From the NCBI GenBank assembly GCA_963978905.1, contig OZ022259.1:10664001-10728000 (forward strand): a DNA stretch of 64,000 nt, given 5' to 3'. This document shows positions 1-11,737 of the stretch, piece after piece. Source of the DNA: Trichostrongylus colubriformis (Eukaryota; Nematoda; Chromadorea; Rhabditida; Trichostrongylidae). How positions within the stretch are numbered: position 1 is the first letter of the stretch; the number at the start of each line of letters is the position of its first letter. The position numbers and the translations under genes were made by a program. Under the pieces are notes generated by a model. That model had not been told where the DNA came from. It saw only the letters and a program-made list of their open reading frames with translations, and ran no database searches.

Positions 1-2370
1 GACCTCTACCTGAACAGAACTCAGTAACACAAGGCAAGCATAGCTCGCACGCATTGCATGCCGCGACGCGGACGTAACGTACCAGGTGGCGCGACGTGGA
101 TTTCATGCCTTAATGGTCACACCCTTGGCACATGGGTTATGGTGGTATACTGGCAACAAGCACCTTTATCGCTATGGATGGACCTCCCTACTGTGTCAAG
201 TTTGGACATAGACGAGCCACTGCAGACCTTATACAGACGAGGTATGCATGCATATGTCATCACGATTATGAGTGGAAGTCGAATGCGCAACCAATCTCAA
301 AGAGATCGAAGAAGAACGACTGTATGGATGTTTCATCCTCCCTTCTTAGTGGAAGCAGTTCAATATTTTTCAGTTTTCGATTCCTATAACAATTGACTTT
401 TACAGCATTTGACAGCGATAGGCTGTCAAGAAAAGTAATAATTCCTACGAAAAACCTTATATTTACAGAGATGACTGTGCATGGTGAAATCAGCCGTAGC
501 AGCTACATACAGTAGCGGTCAAAAATATATGCGATTCCAGACTCCAACCATAGCCTTGGTTAGCCTTGGTAGACTTTACATTTCTCGTCCAATTTTTTTC
601 GTGTTCTGAAAGCAACTCTTACTCAACAAAGCAACGCATATCAGCAGCGTGGGGTGCAGGGTGAGGCAACAGCCTCCTTATAAGATGCGCATTATATTTC
701 CTGCGTGTCTAGGAATAACAAAACCTTCTCCGTCCTATACTTTCGCGCTCACTGCTATGCATCATTGAGAAATCATTGAGAAATCACTCGCTTCGATACA
801 CATTCGAATGCTACATCCGTCCAGGTTTGCAGAAAGCACGATGTTGGTGTTATAACGCGAACGCATACGCGTCACCATCTAGTGCTGGTTAGTCACACAG
901 GAGCTAGCCTAAAAACTACCTATTGCCACAGTGTCGACATAATTAAATCCAGTCTACAAGCTTACTCTTTCTCATCCATCCCCTGCCGAGATGGATGACT
1001 TAGCTGCCCTATGTAGAACCGATACATCTCATCACTTAGCACACACATAATCTATTTTGTTGACACACATAGTATCCATTTTGACGTATGGTTTGGCCAA
1101 ACAATACGTTGCATCCTACTGTAAAAACGCTGTTAGTTCCGAAGAACGGTTGGACGTGCAATAGTCTCACTGTGTTAGGAACAGCTTTTACAACTGTACG
1201 CTGTGCATGGTGAGGTAGGCGGGACCGAAGCATCCGTCTCAGTGTCCCCTCTCTCCTAATTTTTTGTACAGTCCACAATTCTAGCTTGAAAACATATATC
1301 CTTATCGTGTTCCACCTGTGTTGTATTGTTTTGGTCATGCAGGAATATAGATTCATCCATAGGGTACAGCAAGTTGAAGGCATTGGGAGGTGTGCAAGGA
1401 GGAGAAGTGTATTTGAGACTTTGTAATCTGTAAACGAGCACTCGAACCCGGAAGAGATGACGTGTAGCGAAAATCGCGTCAAAGACGCGCCTATGTGGCA
1501 CTACTGCGATTCTAGCGCGCTTCGCCTCGAACTGCATGCTTCTGGCAGGCTCATGCCACTGTCATTTGATGTTGTAGACGTAGGGCTACTTTGATTTCAT
1601 TCAGAATAATTTAAACAAGTGAAACAGCATACAGCAACAAAGAAATGGAACAATGTGAGGGAGATTAAGCAAAAGAGTGAGAAAAAAGGATGTTTAAAAT
1701 AAAAAACCAATAAATACAGACTCGAGGTCTTGACAGGGCGTAGTTTCTGTAACTAACGAACTGAGCAGCCGTAAGCCCAGACCGTTAGCCGGAATCGCTC
1801 CTTCTGATGTATTTAACAACACACCCTGAGTTTCAATCATGTTTCTTGTGCTCTGTCATTGATTCAATTTTGAGAGCTATAAAGGAAGCTCGTAAGCAAA
1901 GAAGTCGACTGGATATGGTCGTTCATGGTATTCACCTGCTGTTTTTTGCAAAATACTTTTGGAAAGGTTGCCGCCACGTCACTGGTGAATGTAATTCACC
2001 ATAACTGTAACATTTTCTCGCACTGAGAATAGTTCACAACAGACCAGTGCGATCAACCACGTTGGACTACAAGTGTTTGCGCTTTGCAATTTTCCTCCTT
2101 ACCGAATTGGACTACTTCCTTAAAATGAATAATGGCAGTATCGACATTGTTGTAGGAAGTTGCTATTAAGGTTTATTGGTAAGGGCAGCCACATGTTTTG
2201 GGCACCAATTTCTCACTTGTTCGCCAAGAATATCATCATTACAATTTTTTTTTTGGAATTTCGACCATTTCACGCTGTACGTCCATTGTAACTAATAGTT
2301 CATTTACAAACTCAAGAAAGGCAAACTGACAAAATTAGTAGTCAGCTGGCGTCCTTACTTGGAAGCCACT
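1..2370. other. No recognisable gene; unannotated intergenic DNA
   Basis: Short frames of 65-148 codons occur on both strands, but none shows a family motif, a splice-bounded exon pattern or a compositional signature of coding. A 23-base stretch at 78-100 (key letters CGTACCAGG.GGCGCGACG) recurs at 4593-4615 with one change, so at least part of this stretch is dispersed repeat. The left limit of the Tc1 remnant that starts at 2375 on the opposite strand may lie inside 2050-2375, but no clear terminal inverted repeat was found. Confidence 0.5.
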
Positions 2371-2374
2371 TCCG

Positions 2375-3323
2375 TCAGTTAGTGTGGCATGCTCGCTGTA
2401 AGGTTTTTTTTAGGATTTCAGAGTTGATGGTATTCCAAGCGTCGCACTTTTGAGCTCGTCGACGGTGGCAAATTGCCTGCAGTTGCCGTACATCTTGCGC
2501 GCAATTATTCCCCATTGCTGGCCAGTCTAGCAAGTCGACGTTGTGCTGTTGGAACCATGCTGAAGTCGACCGGCTAGCATGGACATTTGCATTCTCCTGC
2601 TGGAAAACCGGCTTTTGACGTCGCCAGCGGCTCAGGAATGGTAGCAGGTTGCATTCTAAGGTAATTTGATGCCCTTGCGAATCCATTCGGTTTCAAACGA
2701 ATGCCAGCTTCCCCCAACAGTAGGCTCCCCAGACCATCACCGTACCGCCGCCGAAGTTACGTCGTCTGAACTGCACTGGACCTTTTCAAGTCACGCCAGT
2801 AACATCCGTAGCCCTCTAGCCCGTTGGAGTTGAACTTCTTTTCGTCAGAGAAGGCCACTTAAACACATGGGGTTACTCTGCAGTGCTTAAGCTATGCTTG
2901 GTTTTACAACCAAACCTTTCTACAATCCAGCGAGGCGTTCCGCTGAGCAAATTCGAGACGAGCTGCCTTGTGAGCTTCAGTCCGTCGCAGTTCCTTCTTC
3001 ATGACCTCACGTATTCTTATTCCGTTCAATGGTCCTCTACACCATCGATTTGGAGGTGGACAACTTCAAATCTACACGAATCTGGTTGACGCTGGAGGTG
3101 CTGTTGAAAGTTAGCTTGCAGATCTGCCGTTCATCTCTGTCAGAGAGCCTGGATCGACGTTGGCTAGTCTGACGAGCATCGTAGTTTGCAGAATTTCTTA
3201 GGTAGAAGCTGACCATGCAGAATCCTGCCGAAGCTTGAAGATCCGTCGATTGCTAAGTCCGGCGTCAAGGAGAGCTCGAATTTGGGTTTTTTCTTCGGTA
3301 GATGGACGAGAACCACGTGGCAT
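2375..3323 (-). pseudogene. Tc1-like transposase pseudogene
   Basis: Minus-strand remnant of a Tc1/mariner-superfamily cut-and-paste transposase. Reading from an ATG at 3323, the frame opens MPRGSRPSTEEKTQIRALLD, a helix-turn-helix N-terminus. A middle block contains FSDEKKFNSNG, equivalent to the conserved FSDEK.F segment holding the first catalytic Asp. The last 103 codons (2686-2375) contain FQQENANVHAS, WFQQHNVDLLDWPA and a degraded RQLQAI segment, as in Tc1 proteins. Several frameshifts and stops separate these blocks. The usual FQQDNAP second Asp reads Glu here, and the PDLNPIE motif has been lost, so the protein is dead in sequence and in catalytic residues. Total span is about 950 bp against roughly 1 kb for an intact Tc1 ORF. 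No terminal inverted repeat was found; a foldback element begins about 60 bp beyond the start codon and may have cut off the right end. Confidence 0.85.
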
Positions 3324-3381
3324 CGTGAGAAGGCATCTTCCCGTGCATTTTTGACGAATGGATATACTCGGCCTGACAAAA

Positions 3382-4301
3382 GAGGGTCATCAGGTCAGTC
3401 CGGCCTTTTGCGATGGGATGTATACCACTATACTCGTCTTGGGACGAGAAACTCAAATCTGCCTTCCAAATTTGCGAAACGATTCTGTGAGCAAAGTTAT
3501 GAAGGGTAGTCTCCCGACATGGTCGACTCTCTCTCTCTCGCATGTTCGCATGAGTGGACGTGGAATGCTAGCACAGCAAGGTGAGTTGTGATGTACTGGA
3601 TACGATGGTTGTTTCACAGGAGATGGGTCGCAGGTTCGGATCCTTTGTGCAACTGCTCTTTTGCTTTTTCTCCCTTCAGCTCATATGAACCCAAAAAGTG
3701 TTCCCATCTGAAGTGGTTGAGGGCTCCGACTGCTGTGTGTGTGGAAATTTTTTCTTTATTCGTTGTGCACACTAAGAGAGATTGTACTGTTTCGCCCACT
3801 TTGTGCAGGAATACCACATGTGTTCGTAAATTACTGGTTTTCAAATATTCTTGTATCTCCTATTCACCATATGCCCTCTATAAATGAAAGTCTTGAAAAA
3901 ATGCATAAATCAGGAAACGTGAAATTTTGTCCCCTCTTGATGTTGAATGAAGAGGTAAACTTTTCAAATACTTACTAATACGCACTTTCTGGGTTCATAT
4001 GAGCTGAAGGGAGAAAAAGCAAAAGAGCAGTCGCACAAAGGATCCGAACCTGCGACCCATGTTCTGTGAAACAACCATCGTATCCAGTACACCACAACTC
4101 ACCTTGCTGTTCTAGCATTCCACGTCCACTCATGCGAACATGCGAGAGAGAGAGAGTCGACCATGTCGGGAGACTACCCTTCATAACTTTGCCCACAGAA
4201 TCGTTTCGCAAATTTGGAAGGCAGATTTGAGTTTCTCGTCCCAAGACGAGTACAGTGGTATACATCCCATCGCAAAAGGCCGGACTGACCTGATGACCCT
4301 C
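3382..4301. mobile_element. Foldback/MITE-like element with 319-bp inverted arms and tRNA-like box
   Basis: Two arms, 3382-3700 and 3983-4301, are inverted copies with only scattered mismatches, separated by a 282-bp AT-rich spacer. The outer ends read GAGGGTCATCAGGTCAGTCC. Each arm carries GGTTCGGATCC (3633-3643 on plus; 4040-4050 on minus), a close match to a Pol III B box. About 40 bases upstream is TGGTGTACTGG in the right-arm copy, which resembles an A box. The unit is therefore either a tRNA-derived repeat duplicated head to head, or a foldback transposon that captured one. No protein frame is supported. A CT/GA run ((GA)n near 4143-4156) lies in each arm. Confidence 0.8.
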
Positions 4302-4690
4302 CCTTGTGAGACGGGAACATTCACTTTGGGACAATTACTAAGGGTTGACGTATATGTAGCTTGCAACGGTCGCAATTTAAAAATAAATTTTGTAAAATTA
4401 GAATCGGAGTACCCAAATTTTCGAAAGCGGGTATATCACGGTTTTCTGGCATGTCGAATCCAATGGCATACATTGCAGAGTTGAGCTGAAGAGTTTAGGA
4501 CTGATTCTGCTAGAATTGAGGGTGGATGTATAGTAGTGAAACGCACTGTATAGCACTAGATGTAACGTGTAGGCCTTCGCGTGATAACGACACGTACCAG
4601 GCGGCGCGACGTGGAATGACCGGAGGGTGAGCTCACGCTCCTAGCAAAAGAAGGATAAGGAAAGCAAAGCAAAAAAGAAAAATAAGGATT
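4302..4690. other. Unannotated spacer
   Basis: Nothing recognised apart from the second copy of the short motif at 4593-4615 that also occurs at 78-100. It separates the foldback element from the Bel/Pao remnant. Confidence 0.4.
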
Positions 4691-4699
4691 ATTGAATAG

Positions 4700-6182
4700 A
4701 CACATATGTTCTACACGATTATTTGCGAGTAGATGTTATAAAAACTCTCGTAGATCTTTTTCATTGAAAGTCGCGTGCGTTCTACCAGTGTCCAACGTGA
4801 CGTGGCTGCTTCGATGGCAGTGCGGGTTGGTGTTCAGTACCGCGGCAGATACGTCATGGAATGCTTCTTCTGCAACAGCCTGGCATGTGAGCATTAAGAC
4901 AGCGGAAGCAACGGTCTTCGTTGGCAAATTTGATGTACCTCGTTGCGAGATTGGTGACTTTCACAGCTAGCGGTGTAGTGTAGACGTTTGCAGAAGTAGC
5001 ACTGAACCTGATCTACCGACGATTTCGCACGACGTTGCGGTGGACGAAGGGTATCGGGTGTTGGTGAGCGACTTCTGCGATTTGTGCTCTCTGGCGGCAG
5101 CGTTGGGGAAACGTGCGACGCAGTTCCAATGGGTTGTGCAAACGAGTTTTATATCGTGATGTTCTTGATTCCTGGGAGTGTTGAGGGTCTGATGTTCGAT
5201 AGTAGACGTGCCCTATCTGAATTACGAAACTTGACTTGCAGGTTCAAATGACCTGGTAGCAGCAAAGGTTTCTTGCGATGTAGATCGGGATGACTCAGTG
5301 GTGGCCGTGGTTGGGGGTGCCGCAGTTGATGGTGCTCTCGTTGATGTTGTTGTTGTGGTGGTGACAGTTCTGACGGCAAGTTCCCAAATACGTTGAGAGC
5401 GTAGTGAGTTCCTCGTGTAAGTGCTAAAGTGTGGTACTGAATCAAACTTTGAGAAATCGTTGTCAGATCTTTGTGAAGCGTGTAAGCTTCTCGGTGGCTT
5501 TAATAAGTCCCTTAAACCTGTGCGTTATCAGCGTCAGAGGGTAACGGTGAGTGGATGGATAATCCAAATTGGCTGTTGTGTGTACCACGGTTTCTTCGAC
5601 AAACCATTCACGAATAAAAGTGGAAAATGAATTGTAGGCAAAAACATCTATGCACATGCATAGGTCCTTGTAGCAAGATGTTCGATGCTGAAGATCGCAT
5701 TGAAGGTGAGAGCCATAGTGAGTGATTGAGAATGCGTACGGGTAGCCTTTTCTCTGGTGAAATGGAGTTACTATCTTGAAATAGATCATCTTTAAGTCGT
5801 GGAACTCCCTCATTGGAATAATGTCCAGTGGAGTAACGTTGAATGAGTTTCAGAAGAGTGGGTGTTCGAGTAGGTTAATGAGGATCTCCTTTGCGTTGAC
5901 CGTCATCTAGACGTGGCAGGTGGAGCGGAGATAGGCTAACGGGCTACGACTAGGTAGAACAGGTGCAGTATCCCGATGTTCACGAATAGCTTCGATCACG
6001 AGATTTTGCTCGTCGAGAGATAGAGAATGGAAATGAGCAATGGTTTCAATATTGGTATCGATGGTATCGACACGTGAATGAGTATGAATGGTATCTGGAC
6101 TAACCGTAGTTACTGGTGCTCGATGGACGTAGTTGTAGATGATGTCGAAGTTGAAACGGTTGGGTTATCATTTTGAGTGGAC
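4700..6182 (-). pseudogene. Bel/Pao-type LTR retrotransposon gag remnant
   Basis: Minus-strand decayed gag. A possible start at 6182 reads MSTQNDNPTVSTSTSSTTTS. After a frameshift comes a helical stretch with SLDEQNLVIEAIREHRDTAP, then open frames at 5813-5463 and 5445-5149, the latter rich in Gln, His and Pro. The diagnostic part is 5010-4860, where three Cys/His knuckles can be read across frameshifts: CYFCKRLHYTASC, then RCFRCLNAHMPGCC, then CRGTEHQPAL. This C..C....H....C trio is typical of Bel/Pao gag. At least three frame changes and stops are needed, so it is non-functional. No protease or reverse transcriptase follows within 4300-4700, and no paired LTR was found; the element is truncated just after the knuckles. 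The assignment rests on the knuckle pattern; a Ty3-type gag is less likely because it usually has one or two knuckles. Confidence 0.6.
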
Positions 6183-6189
6183 ATAACGA

Positions 6190-7060
6190 TACTGAATGTA
6201 TGTGAATGACAATGTATATGAAATAGATGTAGTAAGATATGAGTATAATAACTACTTTGCAGCTAGTATATATACTGTTAGTAAATGGTTGTCTGATTGT
6301 CACTTGGATAATAGAATTGAAGGGTAGAGTGAAGGTAAAGGTGATGGAATAAAGACAGAGATGGGAATATTAAAGGATATAGAATGTAAGAAATACGAGG
6401 TGAAAACAAAGGTGGAGCTTAACGGCTACAGAGAACATAAAATGGAAGTAAATATATATTGTAATAATGAATATGGTATAAGCATGAGTGGATTGTAAGA
6501 AGAAGTACAGTATAAGCATGGGTGGGTAACAATAAGAGATGTGAGACAAGGGTGGAAACAATGAGAAAACAAGGATAATAAAGGGGATATAGAGTATGTA
6601 ACAAGCGTATATTCTGCACCAGAGTATCACGCAGGTGCATATGCGTGAACGAGTGGGAATATTATCGATGATATGGAAGATAACGAGTAAGGAATGAAGT
6701 AAACACGGATGATTGCATAGAAGATGTGGATGGAGTGAGGTGGAGATGGGTAAAGTACGTAGGTGAGCGTATATGCATTATGGTGCTTGGATGAAGTCGA
6801 GTTACTGTCGCGAACTACAAGTGAGCGGGAGAAGTGCAAATATTGATTGAATGTGAGCAAGGATAGACAATGAGGATGGATATAATAGACAAGAGAGAGA
6901 TGGCAAGAATAACTTATAGAAAGGATAAGAAGGAAGGTGATGCGAAGTGATGTAATATTGGGATACTAAAAAGGCAAAAATATATAAAAGGAATGCTGTC
7001 GCAATGGGATATTAGTGAACAATATAGGAGAAAGTGCTACTTAAGATGGTGCCGAAGTAG
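6190..7060. other. Purine-rich (plus strand) low-complexity stretch
   Basis: The plus strand is unusually rich in A and G with few C, with repeated GAATG/GGATA/GTATGA words. It lies just 5' of the gag start on the minus strand, where an LTR and primer-binding site would be expected, but no LTR pair could be identified. The minus-strand frames here (for example 6630-6370, rich in Ile, Tyr and Phe) look like composition artefacts rather than genes. Confidence 0.45.
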
Positions 7061-8344
7061 GAATACATGTGTGTAGAAAGATTGCGCAATAGAGGTGTGT
7101 AAAAGTGCTACAGTATTGAAAGGGGGTAATGTTAAGTTGTGTATAAAGTGTTATCATAATGAGGTATGAATGTGTAAAACTTCAAAATAAGATGCTATCA
7201 TCTTGGGGTACTGTGAGATAGAAAGAGGATGCCATCTCATTGAGAAATCGATGAAGATATACTGGTGTTATTAAGGGATTGTAGCAGCAGATATATAACT
7301 AATAATAACAATATAATTCATGACTATAGTACTCACGGCTGGTCCGCCAACGCTGCTTGATAGATCGCGGCGTAAGTAGCGGCTGACAGGCTCCTCAGCA
7401 TTGCGAGGCTATGGCTGCTGCTTAGTATGCTCCTTTGAATGTGACATAATACTCAGTCGTAATGCCCATGTACGACATCCGAAGCTGGAGGAGGCGACTG
7501 TTCACGAAAGTGCGAGACGACGAATTAACTGTCTAATTGGCGTCGTTTGACCGTCCTCGTTATTGGGACGGCATTGACGTGTCGATTGTGCACATTGAAT
7601 CGCCTGCACTGTAGCTTTTAGAGGCGTACATCGTGTGCCCGCTAAGGAATCGCCTGTCGTATGTCAAATAGAGGTCGAACGTATTTTCAACGATATTTTC
7701 AACATACTTCGCAATTTTCTTCTCAGATAAATGTTAGATGACCATGATCAGTCTTGGTAGAGTCGGACAGAGTCGGGTGGAAATGTGGGCGTGCAGTAAC
7801 TCAGAACATGTGTGGATTGAACCCATGCCAAACGTAGAGGATCGAACACTCCGGGCACTATAGGATTCTCTGGGGACGCAAATGCTTTTCTTTTTAATTT
7901 TTTCTTACCCGGATTTCTGAAAGGATTGTTTGTATTTTGTATTTGTATTTTGTGGTTTACTGACATCAATTGATCAGAGAAGTTACTGGACAGTTAAACG
8001 GGGCTTCCAAGAGACGATGATAGTGTAAGTAGCGATGGGAATTGCGCCCCATCCTTCTTAGGATAGCCTTGCGTTGGACATGCTTGCACGCGCTCCTCCT
8101 ACTAAGCTAACGCGCCACATGCTGTGTCTGACCACTACAAATCACAAATTCGCGTGGATCTGACCGGCACATCACAGTCTTGGGCATCAATGCATGTTCG
8201 CTTGAGAAACCAAGCGGAAAATAAGACTTAGTTGTCAACTTACCTTTCCCTGCTTACTTTTTTAACTGTTCTATGTATTTCTCTCTTCACACTGTCGCAG
8301 TATTTATCGAACCTCTTCAGCCCATTTTCGTATGCCAAGCAAAA
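7061..8344. other. Unannotated intergenic DNA
   Basis: No protein family, RNA gene or clear repeat boundary recognised. A thymine-rich stretch with TTTGTATTTTGTATTTGTAT lies near 7930-7960. Confidence 0.4.
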
Positions 8345-8770
8345 TCCATGATTATAATTCCTTTCAAAACCATTCTACTGTACATTACATGAACAGAACC
8401 ATGCGAGAAATTTCCTTTATTCTTAAGCAGATATCGAAAAACGGAAGAAAAGTAAGTCTTTCGGATTCCGTCCACAATATTTAAACACCTGTCAGAGGCC
8501 AGAGCGCAGTTCTAAGTTCCAATGTTGATTTGCTTTTCGCTCTGGGTCTTTGACGACGATGATCTGCCGCTTTGCTCCTGGAGCCTCGCTTTCCCCCTTT
8601 CCAGGACGCCTCACCCCATTCGAAGTTACTTGTAGAGCTGTATCTGAGCCCGAATTTTGTTTTTTTTATATGAGTCATTCTATGTGGCCTGCAGAAACAA
8701 GAGAACTATATGGGTAACAGAAGAACTCAAAATCTGTGGACGATTTTTTCAAAAGAATTTGAAGCCATAT
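8345..8770. repeat. Dispersed ~0.4-kb repeat family, copy 1 (diverged)
   Basis: Shares ordered words with the copies at 10205-10665, 16440-16620 and 39230-39610: a start near AATCCATGATT, a middle CT-rich block containing TTTGCTCCTGGAGCC-like text, and an end of the form GTGG..TGCA..AACA..AACT.TATGGGTAAC followed by a TCTGTGGACGATT-like terminus. That terminus matches the ends of the GGGCGGGGC-bearing MITE at 14601-15037, so the families are related. No coding potential seen. Confidence 0.45.
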
Positions 8771-9119
8771 TCTTCTGTACACCCCTGGTCACATTGCATG
8801 TAAGATCTACCTTCAATCAGAATCCGCTCCCATTTCATGTGTTGAAAATCCAATATGCTGTCGCTGTTTTATGTGGTGGCCATTAGAAATATAGCCAATT
8901 TTCAAGGTTGCACAAACATCGTCAAATATAATGGGACGAGAAGTCATAATGGGAGTGCCACTTTCGTTCGATGTGTTGATGTGTTCGTGTCCAAATCCAT
9001 TTGCACGATGGAAGATATCAGATTGAACACTTTGAAAACACATACAATGTTCACTGTCGTCTTCGGGCCATATTATAACCTGCGAAGATGAAGTAACGCG
9101 CAATTCTGTTTGAAAAAAC

Positions 9120-9345
9120 GGGGTGTAGGTTGGGACACACGAATCTAGGCCGTGACCCTGTAACAGCTTGTGGCCTTTGACCTAATCCTTAAATAATTCA
9201 GACAATTTGTTTATGTGAATCGTGTCCTCCCTGCAAGTCTGTTCCGTTGTATAGTCAAATTGTCTGAATTATTCATGTCACAGGGCAAAGGCCACAGGCT
9301 GTCACAGGGTCACGGTCTAGATTCGTGTGTCCCAACCGTCACCCC
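9120..9345. mobile_element. Foldback MITE with ~88-bp inverted arms
   Basis: The sequence starting GGGGTGTAGGTTGGGACACA at 9120 is repeated in inverted orientation, ending at 9345, with mismatches at only a few sites (a small indel near the inner end). The arms end at AATAATTCAGACAATTTG around a spacer of about 55 bases. No ORF of its own and no obvious target-site duplication. The two strands could pair into a long hairpin if transcribed. Confidence 0.8.
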
Positions 9346-9499
9346 ATCCGCTGTAGTCCTAAATTCATTATGCCGTTTAATAATGAAAGAGAAGAAAAAA
9401 GCTGTAGAGTCCAGAAACTTTAAGTCAAGCTCTCCTTACCAACAGCTTCGAGGTGCGGCTTTGTATAAAGCTCGGCATTGTCATTTGTTAATCTTCCTT

Positions 9500-10219
9500 T
9501 ACTATTCAACTCTTCACGAGGTTGTTGAGATACCTTTATTGGCTAACGTTTCGGCGGAATCGCCTCCTTTAGAGCCTAAAAAGACAGACAATTCATGACT
9601 ACCCGGCCAAACATACCGTCAACCACTGGAATCTGAGAATTTGACCAGCTAGACCATGACGTAACCGTAGGATGGGTAACTCACCGCAATAAACTGGATC
9701 CTAGAAACTAACCGGTCAGTAGCGACAGGGAATGGTTGGTGCTCATACTCACTGTTGGGAGGCTACCCACAGGACATCAATTCCCGGTTATCGTTGGGCA
9801 TTCATTTTTGGATAAATGAACTGAATCCAGAATGCCTCGAGGGATTATTTCTGCGTGATCAGTTGAAATTGTTGTGCCAATACCTCAATCCTGACCTCGA
9901 AGTGGTCTCCGTCATGCTTTCGAAGCCGGTGGGCTCCCATATCAATTGATGTACTTTACCTGCTTTTGCCTTCCATGTGTTCCTTCAACCTCACGTGTAG
10001 AGTCCTCGCCATTTCGCCTATGCACTCATCCCCACAACTGTTACAAGTAACTATATAGACTACACCTGCGATGGTGCAGTCACATTCCCAAGTCGTTGGA
10101 CAAACCATAGTTGGGGGGTCAAACACATTCGTTCGTAGACCATGTGATGCCTTGAATTTAAAGGCGGTACATCTACAATGGCAACTGTGTTCCCTTACTA
10201 TTATAAAGAAATCGTCCAT
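9500..10219 (-). pseudogene. Penelope-like element remnant: GIY-YIG domain and 3' tail
   Basis: Minus-strand 3' part of a PLE. The frame 10219-9956 contains FKASHGLRTNVFD, a Cys-rich linker (VCPTTWECDC) and GVVYIVTCNSC...CIGEMARTLHVRLKEHMEGK, which aligns with GVIYQIECRTC...YIGETGRRLAIRIKEHLAGK in the intact PLE at 12061-13683. After frameshifts, 9950-9760 still encodes HRLRKHDGDHFEVRI and LEAFWI, matching HMTEEHGGNDFDVKC and LEAFWI there. The tail at 9541-9576 forms the same small hairpin (GGCG/CGCC stem, GAAACGTT loop side) found at the ends of the intact copy, followed by a shared GAGGTTGTT word. No reverse transcriptase part remains; the right side runs into a dispersed repeat at about 10205. 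Confidence 0.75.
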
Positions 10220-10665
10220 AGAAATTCCATGATTCTAATTCCTCTTGAAATCACTCCACCAGACAATAAACGAACAAAAACACGAAAAACCGAGATTTTC
10301 TTTCATTTGAAGCGCAAATCCAAAGGCGGAAAGAATAACAACTCGTTGGAACTCCCACCACATTCACCGGCACAACTTTTGAATAGCCTTTGATAAGCAG
10401 AGCACCGTTCAAATTTTTGCGCCCATTGTCGATTTTTTCTATCTGCGTCGTGAACCATACTGCCGTCTCCTCTTTGCTCCTTAGCTCTCTAGCTTCCAAG
10501 CCCACTCGGAGGCCACGCCCGTCATCCATCCCTTTTGAAGCTTTATCTCGATCAGATTCTTGCATGTGCGTGTGAAAGTTTGCATGAGGCCCTTTTTAAG
10601 CAGTTATAACATAAGTATGTGGGAAACAGAAGAACATAAATTTCCGTGTACGCTTCCTTCAATTA
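10205..10665. repeat. Dispersed ~0.4-kb repeat family, copy 2
   Basis: Begins with AGAAATTCCATGATTCTAAT and an AAACACGAAAAACCGA word, both also present at 39230-39330. It continues through a CT-rich block (CTCCTCTTTGCTCCTTAGCT) and ends GTGTGAAAGTTTGCATGAGG...AACATAAGTATGTGGGAAACAG...TTCCGTGTACG, the terminal block shared with copies at 8.7 kb, 14.6 kb and 22.4 kb. No ORF with protein similarity. Confidence 0.6.
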
Positions 10666-11722
10666 TTGCCAAGGCGATGAGCTAGAGAGCAGGCGAAAGA
10701 GGCGGAGGATAAGCCAGGAGTAGATCCGACAAGTGACAGCAACGCAGACCGCTCGGTTCACCAAGCACCACCGATAACAGACCGATTAGTTTTTTAGTCT
10801 TTTGGGCCTCCTCAGCGACCTAATGACTGGATCTAGGTGTGGCAGGATCTAGCTGCCAAGGGGAGGGGGGGGGGGCTCATGAATTACAATATTTACGTGC
10901 GAAAGCCGGCTGATATCAATGCTGTGACTTTGTTCATTCTCGAGTATCGAGTGGCTAAACTCAGCATAGAACGTTTAGCTGTTCTGAACGGTGACCGTCT
11001 ACAGAGCGTGCGCCCATTGACAATCTCGCTGCGATAGTTCGCCTATGGATATCAAGGCGTCCCGAAATTCTGACGCTGTTCTCACTTTTCCCGATTTTTC
11101 CGTCAATTATCTCCATTCTCTCATTATTTCCTAACAAATAAGCATATTACTTACCCATTTATTTTATTATGTGAGACGTGCCATTAATTAACTAAGACAA
11201 TGCTAGTGGTGCAAAAGGACGAGCAGAGTTCTATCTTAAAAGAGAAGTAAAACTCAACCCGCACGACCCGCTTTTGGCATTATTAACCACCAACTCAAAT
11301 AAGGTGTCTAGACCCTAATTAATAAATTCGACCCATGATTGAACTATAATATGCTTTGCACTTTATTGATCATTGCACGTACAGCTTTTTTACCTGAACG
11401 AGCGATGCGTATATGAATCACTCACGAGTAGAATTCAAAATTCATGAAGTTTTCGATATAAGTCATTGCTCCCTCGACATTATCGGATTTCTTGAATTTC
11501 CCTCATTGATTTGGTGAACGAAGCTGTGCATAACTCATATGCAGACGCGCAATATCACATGGTAAACTTTCGGAGAACGGCAGGAAAGCAGCATTCCAAC
11601 TTGTAATTTGCACACACGACACCTTGCTATCTGTAAGATGTCGAGTGTGAATTCAGAGGATTTTTAACCACAAACAACTTTTTTCTTACCCTTTCGCTTA
11701 TTCTCACATTCGTCGTTTCGTT
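10666..11722. other. Unannotated intergenic DNA
   Basis: AT-rich after 11100. A 13-base G-rich run occurs at 10861-10873. No gene or repeat boundary recognised until the direct repeat at 11723-11737 that flanks the Penelope-like element. Confidence 0.4.
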
Positions 11723-11737
11723 TGCTGCTGTTTGTTT
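11723..11737 (+). repeat. Candidate target-site duplication, left copy
   Basis: TGCTGCTGTTTGTTT occurs here and again at 14247-14261, immediately outside the Penelope-like element on each side. The exact 15-base match in this placement is best explained as a target-site duplication; PLEs are known to make duplications of variable length. Confidence 0.65.
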
